From assembly GCA_963082715.1 (NCBI GenBank), contig OY720456.1, positions 48,894,607-48,958,606 of the forward strand: a stretch of 64,000 bases of DNA. The letters run 5' to 3'. Below, piece after piece: positions 45,386 to 57,309 of this stretch. Positions within the stretch are counted from its first letter, which is position 1, and every line of letters begins with the position of its first letter. The position numbers were made by a program, and so were the translations under genes. The DNA is from Harpalus rubripes. Lineage: Eukaryota; Arthropoda; Insecta; Coleoptera; Carabidae. The notes below the pieces were generated by a model that was not told the origin of the DNA, searched no databases, and saw only the letters and a list, made by a program, of their open reading frames with translations.

Positions 45386-46465
45386 AAATCAAGCAGTGAT
45401 AAAAAAATTTGAACATAGTCGTTCGAAAGAAAATAAAACAGTGTCCTAAAGAAGTGCAAACCAAAGTTTGATTTTTTGCATTTATCTAGTGACCTTAGAA
45501 TTTTTCGGGAAAAGCAAATACATCTTTAAAATGGCCTACTAACGGGACAACTTTGCGCTAATTTAACTGACTTCGTATTTCTTATAGTTTCTGCGATCCG
45601 AATGATGCGCCTCGAAAAACGGACATCCTGTATATCAAAATTGGCTAGAAATTTGTAAAAATTTCCCGCCATTTGGATAGATTTTATAATTAGTTTATTG
45701 AAATTGGAAACCGGTCGACCTATAATAAATTCGGCCTCGTTTATGGATTATTAATTAAAAATTATAAAAATGTCCATTATTTTCAATTAGTGTATTAGTG
45801 AATAGTTGTCAGTGGAATTTAAATTCACAACCTCTGTTTATCAGTCTGAATTATTGATTATTTCGAAACACAGTATGTTGAGAGTTCCAATTGAAATCCC
45901 TGAAGGTTGGTCGTCCATCCACAAATTAAAAGTTTTGACATATTAGTTAGCGAGTCTATTTTATGTTGGGAAATGCGGACATTTGAAACAATTTGGCCCC
46001 TAGTTTGAGACCTAAACTGATTAGAATCAAAGGGCATATTCCTCATGGATTAATCAGGAGACTAGCGGAGGTCAGAGTGAAAAATAATCTGGAACTTTTC
46101 AGCAGCTGATTACGGCCATCAGGAATGTAATCCCGTTAGGTTAAATCGAGCGTTCTTTGTTTAAATTGATTAAAATGTTTCAACCCGCGCGATTGGGTAC
46201 GATTCTGTGTATTTATTTCGCTCGGCCGTGTTATTTTATTCGCCAACAGAGAGGTAAATTGCCTGCAGCAACCAACTGCAACTTTCTAACTAGCGGTAAT
46301 TTATTTATATTTGATTTAGCGCCAGAGGCTTCGTGCTATTGTTTTCTACTACATTTATCCTCATTTGCTCTTTCACGCCTGTTAAATACTTTTAAAACTC
46401 TGTTACCCATTCACACATATCCACGTATATTCTTTTTCTATTCACGATTCTACTACGATACTATC
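45386..46465. other. Unannotated spacer with a possible transposon end
   Basis: GATGCGCCTCGAAAAACGGA then CATCCTGTA at about 45608-45632 resembles the outer tip of a mariner-type terminal repeat. No gene is recognised in the rest; the 104-codon frame at 46157-46471 has no known motif. Confidence 0.35.
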
Positions 46466-46558
46466 AGGTAACCAAATAAGTTTGTGCGGTTTTTCATGGT
46501 AAAATATAAATATTTATCAAAAAATCTGATGTTGCCAGTACATTACCTTCCGTCAGTT

Positions 46559-47327
46559 CAGGCACCGGACAGCTAAATGAATGTGCCAAAACACAATCAT
46601 AGTTCCAGGAAGCAAACTGTAGAGGCGCGACAGTGCTTAAATTTTAAGAAAAAAACCTTAGAGTTCAAAACATTTTGCAATATTTTGAATTGTAAAGTCA
46701 CATAAGTCATCACACATGTCATTGAACGTACGCTTTAATATCTTTAATTATTTGGTAATCCAATTTGTAATAGTTTATAGATTTAGTTATAGTGCCAGTA
46801 GTGATTTATTTTGTGATTTCTCCAGTTTTAAGGTTTATTAACTGTGTTTATTTGTGACGTAATACGGAATTGAAATTCAATAAGCTGATGAACATTCGTT
46901 GTGCTGTTTGATATAAAGTGCAGTGCAAAGAAGGAAATAGACTTTTATTTTTATATTTAATGATGAAATGTCGTACTATTTCCAATATCCTTTTATCTTA
47001 CATATAAACAAAAATTAAAATGGAAGTGTATGTTTATCTGACAAGTAATTTTAAATTTATTTAGAAATGAATTTAAAGTTATTGTATTGTGATTATTTAA
47101 AATATATGTAGATATGTACTTATATTCAATTTTCTTATTATGTCTTATTTTAAAAATTCAAAATTTCAATTTATCTATAAATGACATGTCTCCTATGTCA
47201 CAAACTACCAAGCCGACTAAGCCATCACAGTGTGCGTTAGTTCATGGAATCAATCTGTAGATGTCACTATTTTGTATTTCGAAAAATACATTAGCTGTCC
47301 TATCTGTAGTTGAGGTGATCCGTGCGA
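46559..47327. mobile_element. 769-bp unclassified insertion with CAGTT duplication
   Basis: CAGTT flanks it on both sides (46554-46558, 47328-47332). Near the ends, GGACAGCTAAATG and CATTAGCTGTCC form an imperfect inverted pair. It is absent from the otherwise matching A copies at 10488 and 43561. No coding frame. Confidence 0.5.
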
Positions 47328-47340
47328 CAGTTATATGAGG

Positions 47341-47719
47341 TATTTACGAAAATTCTACCGGTGAACTGTTACCGGTAAACAGCTTTTTTCAGTTTATAGC
47401 TACCGGAATCGATATTTTAAGAACGCAAGTGGTAAACAGGGTAGATCCATAACTACGAAAAAAATTGAAAATTTAAAACAGGTTACAAATTTGACGTTGT
47501 TGACAAAATGAGCAGAGTCCTACTTTGAACACATTTCCACTTTTACTGCGCACGCTTCGCTTTGCATCACTACTTTTTTTGAGATTAGATTCTTCTTGAA
47601 TCCGGTAGATGGATTTTGCTAGATATTGAACAATTTTCGAACCCGGTAACTTTTTACCACTCGTGTTTTCGAACACAGCCGGTAGATGCGGCATCTACCG
47701 GTAGAATTTTCGTAAATGC
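47341..47719. mobile_element. M3 MITE copy 3
   Basis: Ends TATTTACGAAAATTCTACCG and CTACCGGTAGAATTTTCGTA; same internal blocks as copy 1 (GTGGTAAACAGGGTAGATCC). It occupies the same place in its host repeat. Confidence 0.75.
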
Positions 47720-48260
47720 GTATGTATTTTCTATAAAATCCGTATATAAAGTTCCTTGCAAAAGATTATAAATTTCTTGTATGTACATTACCTTTCGACA
47801 GTTGTATGTATTTTATACAAATTTCATACAGAAAATTTCGAGCAAAAAGATCCTAACACAAATATACTACGAATATGTCATTGCACTTGACACAGACATC
47901 TTTCAATCAGAATTTTCTTAATATAGTAGCTGTTTCTAGCATAGCTGGCTAATTTATGAAATTTAATTTCTTTATAATTATATAACTCTATATCCATTTA
48001 ATATGAACTATAAAATGTACTTAAATCGTATAGAGAATACAAAGTTCTTTAATATTTATAATAACATTAAATGTGAAAAAATGATATTTAACATCGTTTT
48101 TTTAAGAAAAACTGTTAAAATCTGCAAATGAGGGTACTTCCGGTTGACCAGTTATAACCAAAATCTAATCAGCTCTTCATATGGATGCAACGAAGAGGAA
48201 TACGAAAGAATTATAATTTTTGGAATTGTAGTATTAGAGTTACCGTAGACGAAAATTTTG

Positions 48261-48261
<1 letters not shown>

Positions 48262-48316
<55 letters not shown>

Positions 48317-48655
48317 ACGCACACGAACACGCACGCGCACGCGCACGCACACGCACACGCACACGCACACGCACACGCACACGCACACGCACACGCACGC
48401 ACGCACACACGCACACACACACGCACACGCACACGCACACGCACACGCACACGCACACGCACACGCACACGCACACGCACACGCACACGCACACGCACAC
48501 GCACACGCACACGCACACGCACACGCACACGCACACGCACACGCACACGCACACGCACACGCACACGCACACGCACACGCACACGCACTCGCACACGCAC
48601 ACGCACACGCATGCGCACTCGCACACGCACACGCACACGCACACGCACGCATGCA

Positions 48656-48687
<32 letters not shown>

Positions 48688-48700
48688 CACACACATACAG
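48262..48700. repeat. Long (CACACG)n microsatellite
   Basis: (CA)n, then about 50 CACACG hexamers with minor interruptions, then (CACG)n and (CA)n. It forms the core of A-type copy 6. All long frames here (RTRTRT, HAHAHA, CVCVCV) are artefacts. Confidence 0.95.
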
Positions 48701-48844
48701 ACATCATCGCAAAAATAGTAAAATCGTATTCTAGGGACCCTAAAACGTGCTTATTCATCAAAAATTCACCGCCGAATTTTTTGACCAAAGACAATTCCTT
48801 CCTTACCTGAAGGTGACGGAAGGTAAAAATAATAATACACTATT

Positions 48845-49862
48845 ATTCATCGAAGTAATTACCATCACATTCAATGACCTTTTGCCAACGTGACACCAGT
48901 TTTTGTATGCCGTTCTTGTGGAACTCTATGAATTTTGAATCAAAACATTGACGGACTGCAATTATTACATCAACTCGAGTTTTGAACTGTCTATGTCTCA
49001 TACAGTTGTCAAGAGACAAAAAAGGTGGTAATCACTTGGCGAAATGTCAGGAGAATATGGAGGGTGTGGTAACGTTTCCCAGCCTAGTTCAGAAAATTTT
49101 TCCCGGGTCAATCTTGCGGTATGTGGTCTGTCGTTATCCTGTAAGAATACCACTTTCTTTCGATTGACTAAAGAAGGCCGTTTTAGATAAGTGCTGCTTG
49201 TATCCACTCACGCTTTTCATAATACAAGTTCGCAGTGATGGTTTGACCCCGTTCCAAAAACTCATAATGAACTATTCCGGTTGCTGTCCACCAAACACAC
49301 AATAAAATCTTGTTTGGGTGCAAGGAAGCCTTGGAAGTGTGTGGTACCGAATCAGTAGGCGATAACCAATGATACGAACGCTTAGAATTTGAGTACAATA
49401 TCCACTTTTCGTCGCAGGTTAACAACCGATCAAGAAATGGTACATTATCGTTGCGTGAAATGTTTGCCGAACAAATACTAAGGCGACTTAATTTGTTATC
49501 ATTTGACAATTCATGTGGGACCCATTTGCTTAACTTCCATGTCTTTCCTAGCTGATGAAGGTGCAAACTAATGGTTTCATCATTCACATTGAATCTTTCT
49601 GCAAGCTCTAGGCACGTATTAGAATTTGCCTCCACAACTTGTTGAAGATCCTCGTTGTTAATGATCTTCGGTCTCCCAGAGCTTCATCGGTCAACCTGAG
49701 ATCTCCCGAAGAAAATTTCTTGAACAACTTCTGCGCTGTTCAATCACTTACGGCATCATCTCCGAATGCGGTACATATTTTTCGCGCCGCCACTGCAGCT
49801 TTGGTACAAAGTTTGTACTCGTAGAGTAAAGAACCTCGAATTAAAGTTATGTTAGTTGCCAT
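48845..49862 (-). pseudogene. Mariner transposase pseudogene (left copy)
   Basis: ATG at 49862 (MATNITLIRGSLLYEYKLCT). The HTH is broken by a TGA (SD-stop-TAQKLFKKF) and a frameshift near 49640. The next frame has VEANSNTCLELAERFNVND, then the catalytic LLTCDEKWILYSN. A second frameshift near 49190 follows, then VVFLQDNDRPHTARL and HPPYSPDISPSDYHLF. The tail continues after another break (KLVSRWQKVIECDGNYF) to about 48845. These are the D,D34D motifs of mariner transposases. At least three lesions: inactive. Confidence 0.85.
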
Positions 49863-50041
49863 TTACAACTATTCAAATTAGGAATTAAACAATTTTCACC
49901 AAATGTGTATGTATCCGACAAAAGAAAGATTTACATTAAAGCAGATCACACATATCAAACAAGTGCTATCAATCAACAACTTAGAAAATATTCATGGCAC
50001 TCTGCTGTATATAAAAACCGCACGAACTTATTTGGTTGCCT

Positions 50042-50441
50042 GATATAATAGAGTTATCTAAGCTGAAGTATCAAAAAATATCGAATTGAACTTTTATTCA
50101 TTTCACACATATTTGTTAATTAATTAATTATTAAAATTTTGTACTGTACCGAAAAATTGTTAGAAAATGTGGCCTTCAAAAATAAATTCCTCGGGTCAAA
50201 AACATAAGTATATATAGTAAAAATTTTGAAAGATGTCCAACCAATGTCATCTGCGAATCATGGTGTATAAATATAAGAGATGGGTCAACTCATCAAAAAT
50301 ATCCGTGTTTACGAAGTTGGCATCCGCCAGATGTCTCAGCGTGTAAGGTTAGAAACGTTCCCGACACATGAGTAACTGTCATCTGTTAATTTAAATTAAA
50401 ATTGACATACGTTAATTAATTTTATGTAAATATTCGATAAT
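50042..50441. other. Unclassified repeat segment in the left arm
   Basis: The reverse complement contains GATGAGTTGACCCATCTC then TTATATTTATACACCATG, resembling 63325-63360 near the right end of the window (GATGAGTTGTCACACCT then ATTTATACACC). It is therefore probably part of a dispersed element whose coding part is the THAP-like frame next to it. Confidence 0.4.
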
Positions 50442-50648
50442 ATGTATAACTATCGAAAATACTGTTTCATAGAAGGTTATAAATCAGGAATAACATCCAA
50501 TAAAGAAACAATTTCGATTCACCATCCATCGCAAAACATTGTGAATGCCTGGCGGAAGGTTGTACCCTCTCCAGCTGATAAAATCCTTAGTACTAAAGAT
50601 GGTATTTCCCAAAATCATTTTAAAGATGAAGACATTGTACAAGAATGA
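50442..50648 (+). pseudogene. Decayed THAP-type zinc-finger domain (left copy)
   Basis: 68 codons: MYNYRKYCFIEGYKSG at the start, NAWRKVVPSP in the middle, and GISQNHFKDEDIVQE at the end. The spacing fits a THAP domain (C-x4-C ... W ... C-x2-H-F), with Phe-Lys-Asp-Glu-Asp after the final His. Two zinc-binding Cys appear replaced (GYKSG for GCKSG, GISQNHF for ICS.HF), so it cannot fold as a normal THAP finger. THAP domains are the DNA-binding part of P-element-type transposases. I infer a transposon remnant. Confidence 0.5.
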
Positions 50649-50696
50649 GAATGTGGGGATGTACGTATTTTAAATAATTAAATATAACATCATATT

Positions 50697-50943
50697 TTGT
50701 TACCCATTTCTGGGCGTACCAATCTCCTTTTATTTGCAGGTTTCGGTAATGACGATATATCTGTAATTATAGTTGAAAACGTTTACTAAGCGTAACCTCA
50801 CGGGCTCTCAAAGCTGCCATGGGGAACTCTTTTGTGCTATATGAATTTTTTTCAAATTTCTAGTTTGATGTCGGTTGGAATCGAACCCTGTCCGTCCGAA
50901 ACACAACCAATCACCTTACGCACACAGCTACGCGACCCAATTT
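50697..50943 (-). mobile_element. tRNA-derived SINE (left copy)
   Basis: On the minus strand: A box GTAGCTGTGTGCG, B box GGTTCGATTCC (about 50903-50893), then a body with CCCGTGAGGTTACGC and GTAAACG. The tail ATTGGTACGCCCAGAAATGG is shared with 17808 and 62320. Confidence 0.75.
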
Positions 50944-50970
50944 AAAATTACAAGCGAAATATCTTATACT

Positions 50971-51063
50971 GTATTTCAGATAAGAATAGACTTGGTGGCG
51001 TCAGGGAGCCAACCTGTTCTACACCCATAAAATTTATGAATTCGTTTTGTTTCGTGTATGACA

Positions 51064-51066
<3 letters not shown>
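50971..51066. mobile_element. Half copy of the TTCAGATAAG MITE (left)
   Basis: TACTGTATTTCAGATAAGAA then TAGACTTGGTGG, down to CGTGTATGACATACTATA, matches one half of the 6737-7052 MITE in reverse complement. It ends at the (TA)n. Confidence 0.65.

Positions 51067-51136
<70 letters not shown>
51067..51136. repeat. (TA)n microsatellite
   Basis: About 35 TA units. The mirror copy at 54851-54966 is about 45 bp longer. Confidence 0.95.
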
Positions 51137-51142
<6 letters not shown>

Positions 51143-51146
<4 letters not shown>

Positions 51147-51722
51147 AGGTGATAATACTAAGTCGTTACACCCGAAAATGGTAGATAGAACTCATTAAAA
51201 CAAACAACTTTTCTTAGCTCAAATTTTTGATTTGGAGCCCCAGTTCATAGTTATTGGCGTTCTCTTGTTTTTCGAAAAATCGTCATAACTCCCTTATTTT
51301 AAGGAATATTTAAAAAATACAAAAACTTTCAGCATTTGCTTGAGAAAAAAATGTTTCAGACAAATATTGTAATAGAAAGTTTGTGGATTTTAAAAATGTT
51401 TTATTTTCGAAAATCGATGGGGTGGTTTTCAAAATATCTTGTTTTGAAATTTTTGATTGGTCGCCATTTTGTTATTTGATGAAATAGAAAATAATTGTAA
51501 ATACAAGTGTTTTAGAGAACCGAAAGCAAATGCTGAAAGTTTTTGTATTTTTAAATATTCCTTAAAATAAGGGAGTTATGACGATTTTTCGAAAAACAAG
51601 AGAACGCCAATAACTATGAACTGGGGCTCCAAATCTAAAATTTGAGCTAAAAAAGTTGTTTGTTTTAATGAGTTCTATCTACCATTTTCGGGTGTAACGT
51701 TTTAATATTAACACCCTGTATT
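51143..51722. mobile_element. Foldback MITE related to the 33318-34756 transposon (left)
   Basis: Arms of about 260 bp (TTACACCCGAAAATGGTAG..; ..CTACCATTTTCGGGTGTAAC) with outer ends ACAAGGTGATAAT and ATTAACACCCTGTA. The arms share GAACTGGGGCTCCAA, CGTCATAACTCCCTTATTT and other blocks with the 33318 element. No coding centre. Confidence 0.85.
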
Positions 51723-51749
51723 TAAGGAAACAAATTTTGAAGCGGGATT

Positions 51750-52953
51750 TAGACAGTCGAATGAAATTTAGTGGTCAGAAATAATTTTGACACTCTTTTT
51801 AATAAAGTCAAGCTTTCGGTTTATTTAAAACCATCCTCAGGACTCTAAAATGTGTTAAAAATTTTGTTGTACAAAGATTTTTTGACAATTTTAGTGTAAT
51901 ACTTACATTAATTTGAGATTTTGAAGTAAAATTTTTACAACCAAACATAATATGCGAATTTTGAGTTGGAGTTAAGGGTAGACATTGTCAATATATAATA
52001 AAATTATAAATTTTGTACAAAATATACGTCGTTTTACATTTTAAAACAAAAATTATTAAAAATTTTGATGATTGCTGCGAACAACAAGAAAAAACCAGAA
52101 ACTTTTCAAAGACTGGTGGCGCCGGATAAGTGGAGTAGGGAAAAAACACCCAAAGTTGAGTTTAGGCGGGAATGTACGAATGAAGGTCAAATAAGATTTA
52201 AGAAAAATCGAACCTCAAAATAATATAAGAAATATGTATGTTTAAAGAAATTTTGAAAAATAACGCAATTAACTTATCATGTCGGTATTTGAATTGTTTT
52301 CATCTGGTGGATATTTCTTTTTCGATAACAGCAGCAAAAAACTGTAAATATGACTCAAGTTACCCACATCACTTCGTTTGTTCATACTATCTTCATTGTT
52401 GTAAATATGTACCATTTCTAGGAAATTTCGCTTTGTTGAATTGTGTTCTTTGTCTAAAATTTTGATTTCATTATAAGCAGCGAGTTTTTGTTCTCTGTTA
52501 GGTGTTCCGTTAGTGCTGTTGCCTTCGGTTTATGTTTTGTACCACTTTTGTGTGAAGATATCCTATCTTTTAGTAATCGGGATGTTTGTCCGATGTGATC
52601 ACAATCCATACAAGGAATACTATAAACCACATGTGATTGTTTTAAAGATGGTACAGGGTCTTTGAGTTTGGAAAATAGCTTTTTAATTGTAGTACAATTT
52701 CTCTGGCTGATTTTAACAGAATCATCTAAAATAACTTTAACGAGTTGTTTTGTTACTTGAGGAATATATGGAAGCGATGCATATTTTATTCTACTGTTGT
52801 TGTTGTTGTCATTGTTGTTTTCTGTGGGTGTGTCACGTCGAGTTTGTTTGTTGAAGAGTAGACTGTTGAGTTTTTTCGGATAACCATTTTCTTCTAAAAT
52901 ATTTCTCAGTTTTAATAAATTACCCTCATGGAATGTTTCATGGGATAATTTTA

Positions 52954-52955
<2 letters not shown>
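51750..52955 (-). mobile_element. 5'-truncated Penelope-like element (left copy)
   Basis: It holds the 3' coding end with the GIY-YIG domain (52955-52269) and then a 3' untranslated region. The latter has CTGAGGA-TGGTTT..AAACC-GAAAG at 51851-51815 (minus strand), a hammerhead-like arrangement. It is truncated at the central (TA)n. Confidence 0.75.
52269..52955 (-). pseudogene. Penelope-like GIY-YIG endonuclease domain (left copy)
   Basis: The frame enters from (TA)n: LKLSHETFHEGNLLKLRNIL, then NGYPKKLNSLLF, an Asn/Asp-rich linker, LPYIPQVTKQLVKVI, then HVVYSIPCMDCDHIGQTSR and LLKDRISSHKSG. The last part is the zinc-knuckle plus GIY-YIG signature of Penelope-like elements (CxxC..IGQT.R.L..R...H). 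A one-base shift near 52460 splits off the usual tail (EIKILDKEHNSTKRNFLEM, ending NTDMIS). The reverse-transcriptase core is absent. Remnant, inactive. Confidence 0.8.

Positions 52956-53039
<84 letters not shown>
52956..53039. repeat. (TA)n at the centre of the palindrome
   Basis: 84 bp of uninterrupted TA forms the only spacer between the two arms. It can pair with itself in either strand. Confidence 0.95.
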
Positions 53040-53041
<2 letters not shown>

Positions 53042-53726
53042 TAAAATTATCCCATGAAACATTCCATGAGGGTAATTTATTAAAACTGAGAAATATTTTA
53101 GAAGAAAATGGTTATCCGAAAAAACTCAACAGTCTACTCTTCAACAAACAAACTCGACGTGACACACCCACAGAAAACAACAATGACAACAACAACAACA
53201 GTAGAATAAAATATGTATCGCTTCCATATATTCCTCAAGTAACAAAACAACTCGTTAAAGTTATTTTAGATGATTCTGTTAAAATCAGCCAGAGAAATTG
53301 TACTACAATTAAAAAGCTATTTTCCAAACTCAAAGACCCTGTACCATCTTTAAAACAATCACATGTGGTTTATAGTATTCCTTGTATGGATTGTGATCAC
53401 ATCGGACAAACATCCCGATTACTAAAAGATAGAATATCTTCACACAAAAGTGGTACAAAACATAAACCGAAGGCAACAGCACTAACGGAACACCTAACAG
53501 AGAACAAAAACTCGCTGCTTATAATGAAATCAAAATTTTAGACAAAGAACACAATTCAACAAAGCGAAATTTCCTAGAAATGGTACATATTTACAACAAT
53601 GAAGATAGTATGAACAAACGAAGTGATGTGGGTAACTTGAGTCATATTTACAGTTTTTTGCTGCTGTTATCGAAAAAGAAATATCCACCAGATGAAAACA
53701 ATTCAAATACCGACATGATAAGTTAA
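53040..53726 (+). pseudogene. Penelope-like GIY-YIG endonuclease domain (right copy)
   Basis: Mirror of the left copy, with the same frameshift near 53535 and stop at 53726. One residue differs in the linker (Val where the left copy has Ala before SLPYIPQV). Same interpretation. Confidence 0.8.
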
Positions 53727-54286
53727 TTGCGTTATTTTTCAAAATTTCTTTAAACATACATATTTCTTATATTATTTTGAGGTTCGATTTTTCTTAAATC
53801 TTATTTGACCTTCATTCGTACATTCCCGCCTAAACTCAACTTTGGGTGTTTTTTCCCTACTCCACTTATCCGGCGCCACCAGTCTTTGAAAAGTTTCTGG
53901 TTTTTTCTTGTTGTTCGCAGCAATCATCAAAATTTTTAATAATTTTTGTTTTAAAATGTAAAACGACGTATATTTTGTACAAAATTTATAATTTTATTAT
54001 ATATTGACAATGTCTAACCTTAACTCCAACTCAAAATTCGCATATTATGTTTGGTTGTAAAAATTTTACTTCAAAATCTCAAATTAATGTAAGTATTACA
54101 CTAAAATTGTCAAAAAATCTTTGTACAACAAAATTTTTAACACATTTTAGAGTCCTGAGGATGGTTTTAAATAAACCGAAAGCTTGACTTTATTAAAAAG
54201 AGTGTCAAAATTATTTCTGACCACTAAATTTCATTCGACTGTCTAAATCCCGCTTCAAAATTTGTTTCCTTAAATACAGGGTGTTA
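53727..54286 (+). mobile_element. 3' untranslated part of the Penelope-like element (right copy)
   Basis: It contains TCCTGAGGATGGTTTTAAAT then AAACCGAAAGCTTGAC at 54152-54187. The boxes CTGAGGA and GAAA flank a GGTTT/AAACC stem, as in hammerhead ribozymes, and TTGAC/GTCAA can pair just downstream. It ends at the foldback element. Confidence 0.5.
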
Positions 54287-54969
<683 letters not shown>

Positions 54970-55089
54970 TGTCATACACGAAACAAAACGAATTCATAAA
55001 TTTTATGGGTGTAGAACAGGTTGGCTCCCTGACGCCACCAAGTCTATTCTTATCTGAAATACAGTATAAGATATTTCGCTTGTAATTTT

Positions 55090-55336
55090 AAATTGGGTCG
55101 CGTAGCTGTGTGCGTAAGGTGATTGGTTGTGTTTCGGACGGACAGGGTTCGATTCCAACCGACATCAAACTAGAAATTTGAAAAAAATTCATATAGCACA
55201 AAAGAGTTCCCCATGGCAGCTTTGAGAGCCCGTGAGGTTACGCTTAGTAAACGTTTTCAACTATAATTACAGATATATCGTCATTACCGAAACCTGCAAA
55301 TAAAAGGAGATTGGTACGCCCAGAAATGGGTAACAA
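55090..55336 (+). mobile_element. tRNA-derived SINE (right copy)
   Basis: Mirror of 50697-50943, reading in the plus direction: GTAGCTGTGTGCG, GGTTCGATTCC, then ATTGGTACGCCCAGAAATGG. Confidence 0.75.
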
Positions 55337-55384
55337 AATATGATGTTATATTTAATTATTTAAAATACGTACATCCCCAGATTC

Positions 55385-55591
55385 TCATTCTTGTACAATG
55401 TCTTCATCTTTAAAATGATTTTGGGAAATACCATCTTTAGTACTAAGGATTTTATCAGCTGGAGAGGGTACAACCTTCCGCCAGGCATTCACAATGTTTT
55501 GCGATGGATGGTGAATCGAAATTGTTTCTTTATTGGATGTTATTCCTGATTTATAACCTTCTATGAAACAGTATTTTCGATAGTTATACAT
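55385..55591 (-). pseudogene. Decayed THAP-type zinc-finger domain (right copy)
   Basis: Same 68 residues as at 50442-50648 on the opposite strand. Confidence 0.5.
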
Positions 55592-55989
55592 ATTATCGAA
55601 TATTTACATAAAATTAATTAACGTATGTCAATTTTAATTTAAATTAACAGATGACAGTTACTCATGTGTCGGGAACGTTTCTAACCTTACACGCTGAGAC
55701 ATCTGGCGGATGCCAACTTCGTAAACACGGATATTTTTGATGAGTTGACCCATCTCTTATATTTATACACCATGATTCGCAGATGACATTGGTTGGACAT
55801 CTTTCAAAATTTTTACTATATATACTTATGTTTTTGACCCGAGGAATTTATTTTTGAAGGCCACATTTTCTAACAATTTTTCGGTACAGTACAAAATTTT
55901 AATAATTAATTAATTAACAAATATGTGTGAAATGAATAAAAGTTCAATTCGATATTTTTTGATACTTCAGCTTAGATAACTCTATTATA

Positions 55990-57300
<1,311 letters not shown>

Positions 57301-57309
57301 CCTCCTTCG
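57301..57309 (-). other. Polypurine tract
   Basis: GCGAAGGAGG on the minus strand, directly before the 3' LTR and just after the env stop codon: the expected plus-strand primer site. Confidence 0.75.

Larger units (their letters stand above)
46525..48825 (+). mobile_element. (CA)n-core repeat, subfamily A, copy 6 (with two nested elements)
   Basis: Left end CTGATGTTGCCAGTACATT with ACCTTCCGTCAGTT. It is split by an insertion at 46559-47327 and by M3 at 47341-47719. A long (CACACG)n core runs 48262-48700. After CATCATCGCAAAAATAG comes the hairpin CCTTCCTTACCTGAAGG with TGACGGAAGGTA, ending at 48825. Confidence 0.8.
46466..50041 (-). mobile_element. Mariner element (about 1.25 kb) with a 2.3-kb repeat inserted in its 3' UTR
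   Basis: The terminal repeats CAGGTAACCAAATAAGTTTG (46466) and CGAACTTATTTGGTTGCCTG (ending about 50040) are inverted and flanked by TA. Between them are the decayed transposase (about 48845-49862) and, towards the left end, the A-type copy 46525-48825, which inserted after the mariner did. The part to the right of 49023 is repeated in inverted form at 55993-57011. Confidence 0.85.
49023..52955. repeat. Left arm of an 8-kb near-perfect inverted repeat
   Basis: The arm is matched by 57011-53040 in reverse complement. Identical blocks include the mariner transposase, THAP-like frame, SINE, half MITE, (TA)n, foldback element and Penelope-like fragment. By eye I found only a handful of single-base differences (near 49210, 50654, 51633 and 52785) and a different (TA)n length at 51067-51136 compared with 54851-54966. 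Confidence 0.9.

Noticed and set aside
46157..46471. 104-codon frame with Cys and Phe-rich sequence
   Set aside because: No recognisable domain, no signal for splicing, ends inside the mariner terminal repeat.
48152..48794. CRISPR-like regular repeat array
   Set aside because: Hexamer microsatellite without unique spacers, in a eukaryotic genome.
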